Assembly (NCBI GenBank): GCA_020438665.1
Contig: JAGQUE010000199.1
Span: forward strand, 9,023 to 14,831
Origin: Nocardioidaceae bacterium
GTDB lineage: Bacteria; Actinomycetota; Actinomycetes; Propionibacteriales; Nocardioidaceae
Reading direction: 5' to 3'
Length of the DNA stretch: 5,809 nucleotides
The notes under the pieces were generated by a model. It was given only the letters and a program-made list of their open reading frames with translations. It did not search any database and was not told where the DNA came from. Position 1 is the first letter of the stretch, and every line of letters begins with the position of its first letter. Below are positions 1 to 5,211 of the stretch, in pieces. Position numbers and translations under genes: made by a program.

Positions 1-1
1 C

Positions 2-352
2 AACTGGCGCGGGCCGGTGTGGTTCCCCGTCAACGTGCTGCTCGTCGACGCGCTGCGCACCTATGCCGACGGTGCCGGCGAGGAGTGCGACGTGGAGCTC
101 CCCACGGGCTCGGGGCGCGTCGTCCCGCTGACCGCGGCGGCCGACGACCTCGAGCGCCGCCTGGTCTCTCTCTTCCGCCCCGGTCCCGACGGCCGGCGAC
201 CGAGCGACCAGCGCGACGTGCCGACCGGCCCGCTGTGGTCGGCGCACCCGACGTTCTCGGAGTACTTCCACGGCGACACCGGCGCCGGCCTCGGTGCCAG
301 CCACCAGACCGGGTGGACCGCGCTGGTGGCGCACCTCATCTGCACCCGCTGA
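2..352 (+). CDS. GH63 / MGH1-like glycoside hydrolase, C-terminal fragment
   Basis: The reading frame is open from the window edge (base 2) to TGA at 350-352, giving about 116 residues of a protein whose start lies upstream. It opens with NWRGPVWFPVN and ends with an EYFHGDTGAGLGASHQTGW block. Both are hallmarks of the C-terminal part of the (alpha/alpha)6 barrel in GH63-type and mannosylglycerate-hydrolase-like enzymes (MGH1-like domain). The family cleaves alpha-glucosyl or alpha-mannosyl linkages, and bacterial members are mostly cytosolic. The substrate cannot be inferred from this fragment, and the general acid region is not visible here. The chain stops about 15 residues after the conserved Gly-rich block, which is normal for the family, so the 3' end looks intact. 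Family assignment is firm; exact specificity is unknown. Confidence 0.85.
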   Translation, partial: NWRGPVWFPVNVLLVDALRTYADGAGEECDVELPTGSGRVVPLTAAADDLERRLVSLFRPGPDGRRPSDQRDVPTGPLWSAHPTFSEYFHGDTGAGLGASHQTGWTALVAHLICTR

Positions 353-353
353 G

Positions 354-375
354 AGCGCTACGGTGCCGCCGCGCT
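354..375 (+). terminator. weak hairpin just after the GH63-like gene
   Basis: The inverted repeat AGCGC (354-358) / GCGCT (371-375) starts one base after the stop codon, with a 12-nt GC-rich loop. There is no T tract. It is placed where a terminator would be, but a five-base repeat is common by chance at this base composition. Confidence 0.2.
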
Positions 376-377
376 GA

Positions 378-596
378 AGCGGGTCATGGGTCGCAGCACT
401 GCTGGTCGTGCTCGCGCTGATCGACGATGTCGAGGCCGGCGCCGTGGGCCAGGGCGGCACGGCCGGCAACCTCACCAACGACGCCCACCTGGCGGCGCTG
501 GCCCTCGCCCACAATGCCGATGTGGTCACGCCCGACCGCGACCTGGCACGGTTCCAGGTGCGCGTCGTCGTCCCTGGCGGGCCTGCTCCTCGATGA
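378..596 (+). pseudogene. VapC-type PIN-domain toxin, 5'-truncated remnant
   Basis: The open frame follows TGA at 375-377 and ends with TGA at 594-596. Its translation contains GNLTNDAHLAALALAHNADV followed by TPDRDLARF. This is the C-terminal half of a VapC PIN ribonuclease, with the conserved NDAHLAALA helix and the D-R-D acidic motif before a strand. Similarity begins near base 411 (LIDDVEAG). The first half of the domain, about 70-75 residues with the first catalytic Asp and the Glu, is absent. It could not fit, because the GH63-like gene ends at 352. No VapB antitoxin is present, and the only in-frame start, GTG at 408, has no ribosome binding site. The C-terminus (VVVPGGPAPR) also departs from the usual ending. 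I read it as a decayed fragment, not a working nuclease. A short expressed ORF cannot be excluded. Confidence 0.6.
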
Positions 597-606
597 CCAC
601 CGGCTA

Positions 607-622
607 AGCCTGGATCCGGGCT
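607..622. terminator. hairpin between convergent gene ends
   Basis: AGCCTG (607-612) and CGGGCT (617-622) form a six-pair stem with one T-G wobble and a GATC tetraloop. It overlaps the TAG stop of the ASCH gene and lies 10 bases after the VapC remnant's stop. A bidirectional terminator between convergent genes is plausible. No T tract is seen on either side, so the support is structural only. Confidence 0.3.
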
Positions 623-1079
623 ATGCAGGCCAGACCTTCTCGAACCGCTCGAAGACGACCTCGAGCTCGCCGGAGAAGTCGATCCCCAGCTTGGCGCACG
701 ACCGACGGAAGTAGCGCTCGTGGTCCCCCCGCCAGGACTCCACCGTCCGGTCGCCCTCGCCCTCGTCCCACGCGAACGCGGGCTCGACGCTCGCGAGGGG
801 CCCGACCCGCACCTCGGTCGTCCGCAGCACCGCCCTCGGGACCCCGGCCGCATCTGTGACGACGCACCGGTCTGCCACCTGTGGCAGCGGCTCACCGTCT
901 GCGGCGAACTGGGCGACCAGCTCGGCGGTCGCGGTCTTGCGACCCGACAGCACGAGCCTCACCAGCTCCTCCGCGAGCTCGGCGTTGTCACCGAAGGCAT
1001 AGACAGCCGCCGGCTCACCGGCCTCGCCCGTCGCGTCGACGTACGACGCCCAGAACGCCCGCACCGCTTCCGACTGCAT
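621..1079 (-). CDS. ASCH-domain protein (PUA-like fold)
   Basis: This encodes 152 residues. An ASCH domain covers most of the chain. GRKTAT is at residues 46-51, and the characteristic EGEGDRTVESW...ERYF segment is at about 106-124. Early Trp/Tyr residues (FWASYVDATG) match the family's N-terminal pattern. ASCH proteins have a PUA-like beta barrel and are thought to bind RNA or modified nucleosides. E. coli YqfB, a distant member, is an N4-acetylcytidine amidohydrolase that uses a Lys-x-x-Thr pair; Lys48 and Thr51 have the same spacing, with Glu89 as a possible third residue (inference). I chose ATG 1077-1079 because homology begins there. The frame stays open to 1262, but that extension looks non-coding. 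The upstream GGCGGG is a poor ribosome site. The gene stands alone, convergent with the VapC remnant. Specific substrate is unknown. Confidence 0.8.
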   Translation of the reverse strand: MQSEAVRAFWASYVDATGEAGEPAAVYAFGDNAELAEELVRLVLSGRKTATAELVAQFAADGEPLPQVADRCVVTDAAGVPRAVLRTTEVRVGPLASVEPAFAWDEGEGDRTVESWRGDHERYFRRSCAKLGIDFSGELEVVFERFEKVWPA

Positions 1080-1288
1080 GCCCGCCAGTCTCTCGCTGAT
1101 GCGGTCAGTGGTGTGGCACCCGATCGGTGCGGCGTGAGGCCACCAGCCCTCTGCTTGTGCCGTCCTCCGGCTGAAACTCGGTCCGTCGCCGCCTTCCCGG
1201 CTGGTCGACCAACCGGATGCTGTCGTCGGGGTACCCGGCCCACCCCTGGGCATGTGAGGCACACCCTCGGCGATGCGTGAACCGGCCA

Positions 1289-1316
1289 GCCTGCCAAACC
1301 CGACTCGGGGTCAGGC
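1289..1316 (-). terminator. possible nested hairpin at the end of the 101-aa gene
   Basis: An outer pair, GCCTG (1289-1293) and CAGGC (1312-1316), encloses an inner palindrome CCCGA-c-TCGGG (1299-1309). The structure overlaps the TGA stop of the minus-strand gene. In the direction of transcription the inner stem is followed by TTT. The stem is short and the T run minimal, so this is only a candidate. Confidence 0.25.
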
Positions 1317-1616
1317 GATGCCGTTCTCGGCGTACAGCCGATCCTCACCTTCCTGGGAGGTGATCTCCAGGCGAAGCAGCCAAGCGATGTCGTGCGGCAG
1401 GCATGGCTGGGCGAGGGCGACCTGCAGCCAGGTGAAGACCCACGGCTGCTCCTCCAGGTCGACGCGTTGGGCCTCGGTCGCCGTCCGCAGCCACACCACC
1501 GCGGCCCCGTCATAGCCGGGGAAGCAGTGTCCGTCGGAGACACCCCACGGCCGGAGGGTCGACACGACGGGCAGGATGGCGGCGTCGAGTGATCGCGCAA
1601 GACGAGCCCGGGTCAT
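1311..1616 (-). CDS. small hypothetical protein (101 aa)
   Basis: I do not recognise this protein. ATG at 1614-1616 gives 101 residues that start MTRARLARSLDAAILPVV and end in an acidic tail, EGEDRLYAENGIA. It is rich in Trp (five residues) and alternates aliphatic and aromatic patches such as AAVVWLRT and WVFTWLQVALAQ. That suggests a compact alpha/beta fold with no signal peptide and no convincing membrane helix. Four lines support it as a real gene: amphipathic protein-like composition, consistent GC-rich third positions, a loss of protein-like character upstream of the ATG although the frame stays open to 1967, and a -10-like hexamer positioned for a leaderless transcript. No Shine-Dalgarno sequence is visible. 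It lies between the ASCH gene and another small orphan on the same strand, with gaps over 200 bp, so it is probably transcribed separately. Confidence 0.6.
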   Translation of the reverse strand: MTRARLARSLDAAILPVVSTLRPWGVSDGHCFPGYDGAAVVWLRTATEAQRVDLEEQPWVFTWLQVALAQPCLPHDIAWLLRLEITSQEGEDRLYAENGIA

Positions 1617-1855
1617 GCCGTCGACGTTAGGGCGGGACCTACGGCACCGTCGGTCGATTGCGGGAGTTTTCACCCGGCGCGGCCCGCCGACGAAACACGG
1701 ACTAGACAGGACCCCACCAGGCAGCTGATCCGCAACGGTCGCTGGCTGGTTCTGGCCGGCTCCTGGCTGTTCATGGGGTACGTGGCCGCCGGCGTCGGTC
1801 CCACCGTCTCCGCCGGGCCCACCGGCCGTGCGCGGCTGCCCGTCACGAGGCGCCG
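1617..1855. other. intergenic region, upstream of the 101-aa gene
   Basis: This is 239 bases without a supported gene. The minus-strand frame of the 101-aa protein stays open across it, but the translation is Pro/Gly/Arg low-complexity. On the plus strand, bases near 1722-1800 would read as a hydrophobic segment (RWLVLAGSWLFMGYVAAG). That stretch has no start codon until ATG 1773 and then runs antisense through the 99-aa gene. The only element I can support here is the -10-like hexamer at 1624-1629. Confidence 0.5.
1624..1629 (-). promoter_or_regulatory. -10-like hexamer TAACGT for a leaderless transcript of the 101-aa gene
   Basis: On the minus strand TAACGT matches TANNNT and sits exactly 7 nt before the ATG at 1616. 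Transcription would therefore begin at or next to the start codon. There is no Shine-Dalgarno sequence between them, which fits leaderless translation, common in actinobacteria. No convincing -35 hexamer is seen at 16-19 nt. Confidence 0.4.
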
Positions 1856-2155
1856 TCAGCCGGCGACCTCGACGGGGAACGCCACCCCGAACTGGTGGGC
1901 GATGAGCGCTGTGGTCTCGCAGCCCCACGCGACGGGCACGGTCCCGGCCGGGATGTCGTGGTCGCACACGCCGGAGCCGGTGCCGCAGTCGCGGTGGAGC
2001 GTCAGCACCTGGCGGGCGAACGGGTCGTTGATCCGGTTGAGGCGGCGCATCGCCTCAAGTCGTCGAGCCGCAGGGTCCGAGCCGTCGTCGGCGGCGAGTG
2101 CGGCGTCGACCAGCAGCGTGTGGCTGCTGCGTTCGTCGTACTCGTAGCGGTTCAT
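1856..2155 (-). CDS. small hypothetical protein with three cysteines (99 aa)
   Basis: I do not recognise this protein. ATG at 2153-2155 gives 99 residues. The N-terminal half is charged and probably helical (ADDGSDPAARRLEAMRRLNR at about 22-41). The C-terminal half is more hydrophobic and holds Cys57, Cys64, His66 and Cys79 in DCGTGSGVCDHD and AWGCETT. These could bind a metal or form a disulphide, but the spacing matches no zinc motif I can name. There is no signal peptide or transmembrane segment. The small size, clean start and well-placed -10-like hexamer right before the ATG support a real gene. It lies 239 bp upstream of the 101-aa gene on the same strand, too far for tight coupling. 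Both genes share the same start-region layout, which may mean similar control. Confidence 0.65.
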   Translation of the reverse strand: MNRYEYDERSSHTLLVDAALAADDGSDPAARRLEAMRRLNRINDPFARQVLTLHRDCGTGSGVCDHDIPAGTVPVAWGCETTALIAHQFGVAFPVEVAG

Positions 2156-2161
2156 GTTTCG

Positions 2162-2167
2162 ACGGTA
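2162..2167 (-). promoter_or_regulatory. -10-like hexamer TACCGT for a leaderless transcript of the 99-aa gene
   Basis: On the minus strand TACCGT (TANNNT) lies exactly 6 nt before the ATG at 2155, placing +1 on the A of the start codon. No ribosome binding site is present. The surrounding bases, CTACCGTCGA, match the CTAACGTCGA found before the 101-aa gene at all but one position. No clear -35 was found. Confidence 0.45.
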
Positions 2168-2392
2168 GAACCGCGTGCCGACATCCGCCCCGGTTTCCGC
2201 AACATTCGCGCAGGTCGTACGGCGTGTCGCCTTGACGTGGGATCACCGGAGCGGCCAGGTCGGAGGCCGCCGAGGCACCGGCCGGCACAGGTCGTGGCCG
2301 GCAACGGCGCTCAATGCCCGAGAAACTGAGCGAGCTCGGTGCCTCGGCGGCGCAGCCCGCTCGGCCTTCACGAGGTCGACCGCCCGTCAGTA

Positions 2393-2418
2393 CCCACCCA
2401 CGCCCGAGCGTGTGTGGG
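2393..2418. terminator. strong hairpin downstream of the PucR-like gene
   Basis: Arms CCCACCCACGC (2393-2403) and GCGTGTGTGGG (2408-2418) pair at 10 of 11 positions, with a single C-T mismatch and a CCGA tetraloop. It lies about 105 bp past the stop of the minus-strand regulator gene. Neither strand has a T tract after it. An intrinsic terminator without a U tail, as often proposed for actinobacteria, is the simplest reading. A structured 3' end is the alternative. Confidence 0.4.
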
Positions 2419-2452
2419 ACCCTCCGAGACACGGGTTCCACCACCAGTGTGG

Positions 2453-2484
2453 GCGTCGTCACGTGGGCGCACCACCGACGACGC
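2453..2484 (-). terminator. compound hairpin close behind the PucR-like gene
   Basis: A perfect 8-bp stem, GCGTCGTC (2453-2460) and GACGACGC (2477-2484), encloses a second short stem GTGG/CCAC (2463-2466 and 2472-2475) with a 5-nt loop. It begins 37 bp after the regulator's stop on the minus strand. The position fits transcription termination or mRNA 3'-end protection. No T run follows. Confidence 0.35.
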
Positions 2485-2521
2485 AGCGCAAAGTCACCGC
2501 AGCGCACCCGCCATCTGGCGG

Positions 2522-3577
2522 TCAGGAGTCCGCCGCCCTGACGACCTCGAGTCCGGGCGTCGGAAGCTCCAGGACCCGACTGTTGCGCAGCCGCCAGACA
2601 AGCCAGGCGACGCCGAGCCTGGCGCGGCCATAGCCCTCCAGGGGGTCGAAGCCGAGCCGCTCGATCATCGTGTCGATGCGCGCCTGCATCGTGCTGTGAT
2701 GGACATCGGCGAGCCTCGCCGCCTGCCGCACCGACCCGGACTGGACGACCGCCTCGAGCGTCGTGGGTCCCCAGGGCAGCCCGGCGATCTGCGAGACCCG
2801 CTCCACGTCAGGTAGCACCGACTCCTCGGCCAGCTCGAGCAGCATCTCGAGGACGCCGCCGAACCGGTCTGCCTCGGAGGTGCGCGTGCACGAGTCGTCC
2901 CACAGCAGCAGAGCGACCACCGCCGCGCGGTAGGAACGACTCAGCGTCTCGGGGCAGCCGGCGGTGCCGGTGCCTGACGGCTGGGCGTCGCACCCCTCGG
3001 AGCCGGCGGGGACCACCAGGACATGGAGCGGCCCATAGGAGGACGGCACGACGTCCTCCGGCACCGCGGGATGATGTCGCCAGCTCGCAAACAGGGGCGC
3101 GACCACGACGCGATAGCTGACATCGATCCGCAGCCCGAGCCGGCCGGCGGCCTGGCGCCGAACATCGAGCGGCGCGGTGCCGTCGAGCAGAACGACCATG
3201 TCGCGGCGGTCGAGCTCGGCCCGCGACCGGCCGTGCCGCACCCGCAGCGCCATCGCCAGCCGTTCCAGGATGATCCGGTCGTTGGCTGACTCGGACCCTT
3301 CCCGTTCGAGCCAGACCGACTGACCGTCGGCTTCCACCACCCCGTCGTGGGGTGGCGTCGCATCGGGCAGCAACCCGCCGTGCGGGTCGACCCGCATCTG
3401 CCGGGCCGGGACGGTCTGGAGGAAGCCGACCGGGCACCCGGCGAGCGCTGCGGCGGCGCTCAGCAACGCTCTGGTGTTGACGTTGCCGACGATGAGCTCG
3501 TCGAAACACGCGATAACCCGCAAGCCCTGAGCGACATCAGAGTCGAGGGCACCCAGCCGCCCCAGGAGCTCTTGCAT
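2522..3577 (-). CDS. PucR/CdaR-like helix-turn-helix transcriptional regulator
   Basis: This encodes 351 residues. Residues about 262-320 (TLEAVVQSGSVRQAARLADV, then HHSTMQARIDTMIERLGFDP) match the C-terminal helix-turn-helix of PucR/CdaR-type regulators, which usually activate catabolic genes in response to a small molecule. The N-terminal part, about 36-95, has an AAALAGCPVGF segment typical of the GAF-like sensory region in these proteins. A central alpha/beta domain follows. The start is ATG 3575-3577 because GAAGGG lies 7 nt upstream; a GTG start at 3592 would overlap that site. The HTH reads HHSTMQARI where I recall a more typical HRNTVRYRL, so DNA contacts may differ. The gene is last in a run of three minus-strand genes, 58 bp after the hydrolase, and may control that cluster (inference). 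The inducer is unknown. Confidence 0.75.
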   Translation of the reverse strand: MQELLGRLGALDSDVAQGLRVIACFDELIVGNVNTRALLSAAAALAGCPVGFLQTVPARQMRVDPHGGLLPDATPPHDGVVEADGQSVWLEREGSESANDRIILERLAMALRVRHGRSRAELDRRDMVVLLDGTAPLDVRRQAAGRLGLRIDVSYRVVVAPLFASWRHHPAVPEDVVPSSYGPLHVLVVPAGSEGCDAQPSGTGTAGCPETLSRSYRAAVVALLLWDDSCTRTSEADRFGGVLEMLLELAEESVLPDVERVSQIAGLPWGPTTLEAVVQSGSVRQAARLADVHHSTMQARIDTMIERLGFDPLEGYGRARLGVAWLVWRLRNSRVLELPTPGLEVVRAADS

Positions 3578-3630
3578 CACGCGACCCTTCACCAGCGAGG
3601 TCGGCCCACATCCGACGGCTTCAGGATACG

Positions 3631-3648
3631 CCTGGTCAGTCGGCCAGG
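3631..3648 (-). other. hairpin across the hydrolase stop codon
   Basis: CCTGGT (3631-3636) and GCCAGG (3643-3648) form a six-pair stem including one T-G wobble, with a CAGTCG loop. It covers the TGA of the hydrolase gene, just before the regulator gene. It might weaken read-through into the regulator or stabilise the upstream message. No T run follows, so a full terminator is unlikely. Confidence 0.25.
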
Positions 3649-4592
3649 ACCTTGTCCAGCCAGGCGGATCGCGTCGCCATCATGGACCTCGCAAGCGCCG
3701 AGTGGGGGGCGAACACGTCGAACGCGTGGAATCCTCCCGGCCAGACATGGAGCTCGGCATCGACGCCCGCCCGCCACAGTGCGCGGGCATAGTCCACGGT
3801 CTCGTCGCGGAACATCTCCGCCTCGCCGACGCTGAGGAACGCCGGCGGCAGGTCGCCGAGGTCGGTGGCCCGGGCCGGGGCGGCGTACGGCGAGACGTCC
3901 GGGCCGCCCCGCCGCTCACCGAGGAGCGCGTTCCAGCTGGTGTCGTTGCTGACCCTGTCCCACACGCCGGTCTGCTGGAACTGCGTCGCCGAGAGCGTGT
4001 CGCTCCGGTCGTCGAGCATCGGGTAGTCGAGCAGCTGCGCGCACAGGGCGGGACCGCCGCGGTCGCGCGCAGCCAGTGCCAGCCCGGCGGCGATCCCCGC
4101 GCCGGCACTCGCCCCTTCCACCATGAGGCGTTCGCGGCGGATCCCGAGCTCGTCGGCGTTCGAGGCCGCCCAGGCGAGAGCGGCGAAGGCGTCCTCCCGG
4201 GGGAAGGGGTCGGGGTGCTCGGGCGCCAGCCGGTAGTCCATGGTGACCACGACGACCCCCCAGGTCTCGATCCAGGCGAGCGGCTGGTCGAGCCCGGCGA
4301 AGCGGTCGCCGAACACCGTCCCGCCCGAGTGGACATGGAGGACCCCGGGACGGGGACCGGTCAGCCGGGGGTTGCGGAGGATCGACACCATCATCGGTGC
4401 CCCGTCGAAGGAGGGGATCTCCAGGTCGTGGCAGACGATCGTCCGCCCGGCGATCAGCTCCTCGATCGGGGGCGACGCGTGCGCCTGCCGGATCACGTCC
4501 AGCATGTCGAGGGTGGCCGGCGCCGGGAAGGCGCCACCGATGACCGCAAGGCTCGCGCGCAGCTCGGGATCGAACTCCGGGCGTTTCGTCAC
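3636..4592 (-). CDS. alpha/beta hydrolase, hormone-sensitive-lipase (HSL, family IV esterase) type
   Basis: With GTG 4590-4592 as start it has 318 residues, normal for bacterial HSL-type esterases. The order of motifs is right: the oxyanion-hole motif HSGG (88-91), YRLAPEHPDPFP (120-131), the nucleophile elbow GASAG with Ser162, AEMFRDE (258-264) holding the acid at about Glu259, and GGFHAFD with His289. These enzymes hydrolyse short-chain acyl esters in the cytosol; the natural substrate is unknown. Two variants stand out: HSGG instead of the usual HGGG, and Glu where most relatives have Asp, a swap also known in some family members. No signal peptide is seen. A TTG start at 4628 would add 12 residues; I prefer GTG, where TKRPEFDPELR fits family N-termini. 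It follows the phosphoesterase-like gene by 49 bp and precedes the regulator gene by 58 bp. Confidence 0.85.
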   Translation of the reverse strand: MTKRPEFDPELRASLAVIGGAFPAPATLDMLDVIRQAHASPPIEELIAGRTIVCHDLEIPSFDGAPMMVSILRNPRLTGPRPGVLHVHSGGTVFGDRFAGLDQPLAWIETWGVVVVTMDYRLAPEHPDPFPREDAFAALAWAASNADELGIRRERLMVEGASAGAGIAAGLALAARDRGGPALCAQLLDYPMLDDRSDTLSATQFQQTGVWDRVSNDTSWNALLGERRGGPDVSPYAAPARATDLGDLPPAFLSVGEAEMFRDETVDYARALWRAGVDAELHVWPGGFHAFDVFAPHSALARSMMATRSAWLDKVLAD

Positions 4593-4641
4593 GAGACCCA
4601 GCCTGACCAGGGGGACGTGACCGCGCAACCCTGGCTAGCCG

Positions 4642-5121
4642 TCAGATCTTCGACATCAGCCAGGCACGCTGGCCGCCGCGTAGTCCGCGGTGGACCATCA
4701 TGAAGTCGCCGCGCAGCCGGTCCCCGTGCAAGGTGATGACGACATAGCCGTCCTCGATCGCGTCACGCAGATCGACGGGTCGGCCGTCGCGCTCGGTGCG
4801 GTTCTCGTAATGACCGGCATCCCAGACCGCCCGGCCCTCGATGTCGACATAGTCGAGGGGGCGGTCCTCGGACTGGGTGGCGAGCCGCTTCTCGGTCGGG
4901 TCGAGCGAAGGCCCGAGCGGGACGTTCCAGGAGACCAGCACCCCGTCGACCTCGAGCCGGAAGTCGAAGTGGACGCGCCCCTCGTCGTGCTGCTGGACGA
5001 CGAAGCGGAGCAACGGTGGGGCCTGTCCCTCCCCAGCCGTCGGTGTCCGCGGGGCGGGCACCGGGGAGCCTCCGACGTCGTGATCGGTCGCTGAGGTGGA
5101 AAGGGGTTGTGCCCGAGTCAT
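4642..5121 (-). CDS. stand-alone LigD-type 3'-phosphoesterase domain protein, variant
   Basis: This encodes 159 residues. A disordered-looking 35-residue N-terminus precedes the domain, RFVVQQHDEGRVHFDFRLEV (39-58) then SWNVPLGPSLDP (64-75). This is the 3'-phosphoesterase module of the bacterial NHEJ ligase LigD, also called the DNA ligase N-terminal domain, which trims 3'-phosphate and ribonucleotide ends. Counting from Pseudomonas LigD, His42, His48, Asp50, Arg52 and Tyr88 have counterparts His45, His51, Asp53, Arg55 and Tyr91. The His84 counterpart is Arg87 (codon CGC). Between IEG and WDAG there are only three residues where relatives carry an IPEGEYGAG-like loop. Start ATG 5119-5121 has GGAG just upstream. 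The frame stays open beyond 5121, but that part is antisense to the GH13 gene. No ligase, polymerase or Ku lies in the window. Catalytic activity is doubtful; a nucleic-acid-end binding role is possible. Confidence 0.85.
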   Translation of the reverse strand: MTRAQPLSTSATDHDVGGSPVPAPRTPTAGEGQAPPLLRFVVQQHDEGRVHFDFRLEVDGVLVSWNVPLGPSLDPTEKRLATQSEDRPLDYVDIEGRAVWDAGHYENRTERDGRPVDLRDAIEDGYVVITLHGDRLRGDFMMVHRGLRGGQRAWLMSKI

Positions 5122-5211
5122 ATCTCCAGACTGACACTCCGGTGGCTGGAAAACACCCCCAGTGTTGCTTTCTCCACACGACGACAGAAGCCGGTTCACG
5201 ACCGATGGGGC
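5122..5211. promoter_or_regulatory. divergent intergenic region with a short palindrome
   Basis: Ninety bases separate the divergent phosphoesterase-like and GH13 genes, so promoters for both should lie here. The ribosome site GGAG sits close to the phosphoesterase ATG, and a GGGG run precedes the GH13 ATG. AACAC (5152-5156) and GTGTT (5162-5166) form a perfect inverted repeat around CCCCA, a possible operator half-site pair. I could not identify convincing -35/-10 elements for either direction. Confidence 0.35.

Larger units (their letters stand above)
2156..2521. other. gene-free intergenic region with several inverted repeats
   Basis: This 366-base stretch runs from the start of the 99-aa gene to the end of the PucR-like regulator gene. 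No reading frame in it looks protein-like; the candidates are Arg/Pro/Ser-rich and lack ribosome sites. It holds the -10-like hexamer at 2162-2167 and three inverted repeats: CCGGCC/GGCCGG (2278-2283 and 2296-2301), a strong 11-position stem (2393-2418) and a compound stem (2453-2484). The last two lie downstream of the regulator's stop and may end its transcription. I see no tRNA, riboswitch or mobile-element end. Confidence 0.6.

Noticed and set aside
1080..1262. N-terminal extension of the ASCH protein to an ATG at 1262
   Set aside because: The extra 61 residues are low-complexity, and family similarity begins at the ATG at 1079.
1617..1967. N-terminal extension of the 101-aa protein
   Set aside because: The extension is Pro/Gly/Arg-rich and would overlap the 99-aa gene in another frame; the leaderless promoter geometry supports the shorter start.
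1722..2147. Plus-strand frame with a hydrophobic stretch resembling a membrane or signal segment
   Set aside because: There is no start codon before the hydrophobic part and no ribosome site, and most of the frame is antisense to the 99-aa gene with Ser/Arg-rich filler.
2431..2450. GGGTTCCACCACC resembling a tRNA T-arm and CCA end
   Set aside because: No matching acceptor, anticodon or D arms are found around it on either strand.
2314..2541. Plus-strand 75-aa frame starting MPEKLSELGAS
   Set aside because: The first dozen residues look plausible, but the rest is Pro/Arg/Ser filler, no ribosome site precedes it, and it runs into the 3' end of the regulator gene.
3702..4703. Plus-strand 333-aa open frame opposite the esterase
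   Set aside because: It is the antisense shadow of the esterase gene, whose catalytic motifs are unmistakable on the minus strand; its own translation is Arg/Gly/Val-rich with no motif.
5130..5166. GGAG...GTT spacing on the minus strand resembling an ECF sigma promoter before the phosphoesterase-like gene
   Set aside because: The -35 is GGAG rather than GGAA, and such short motifs are expected by chance in a 90-bp gap.
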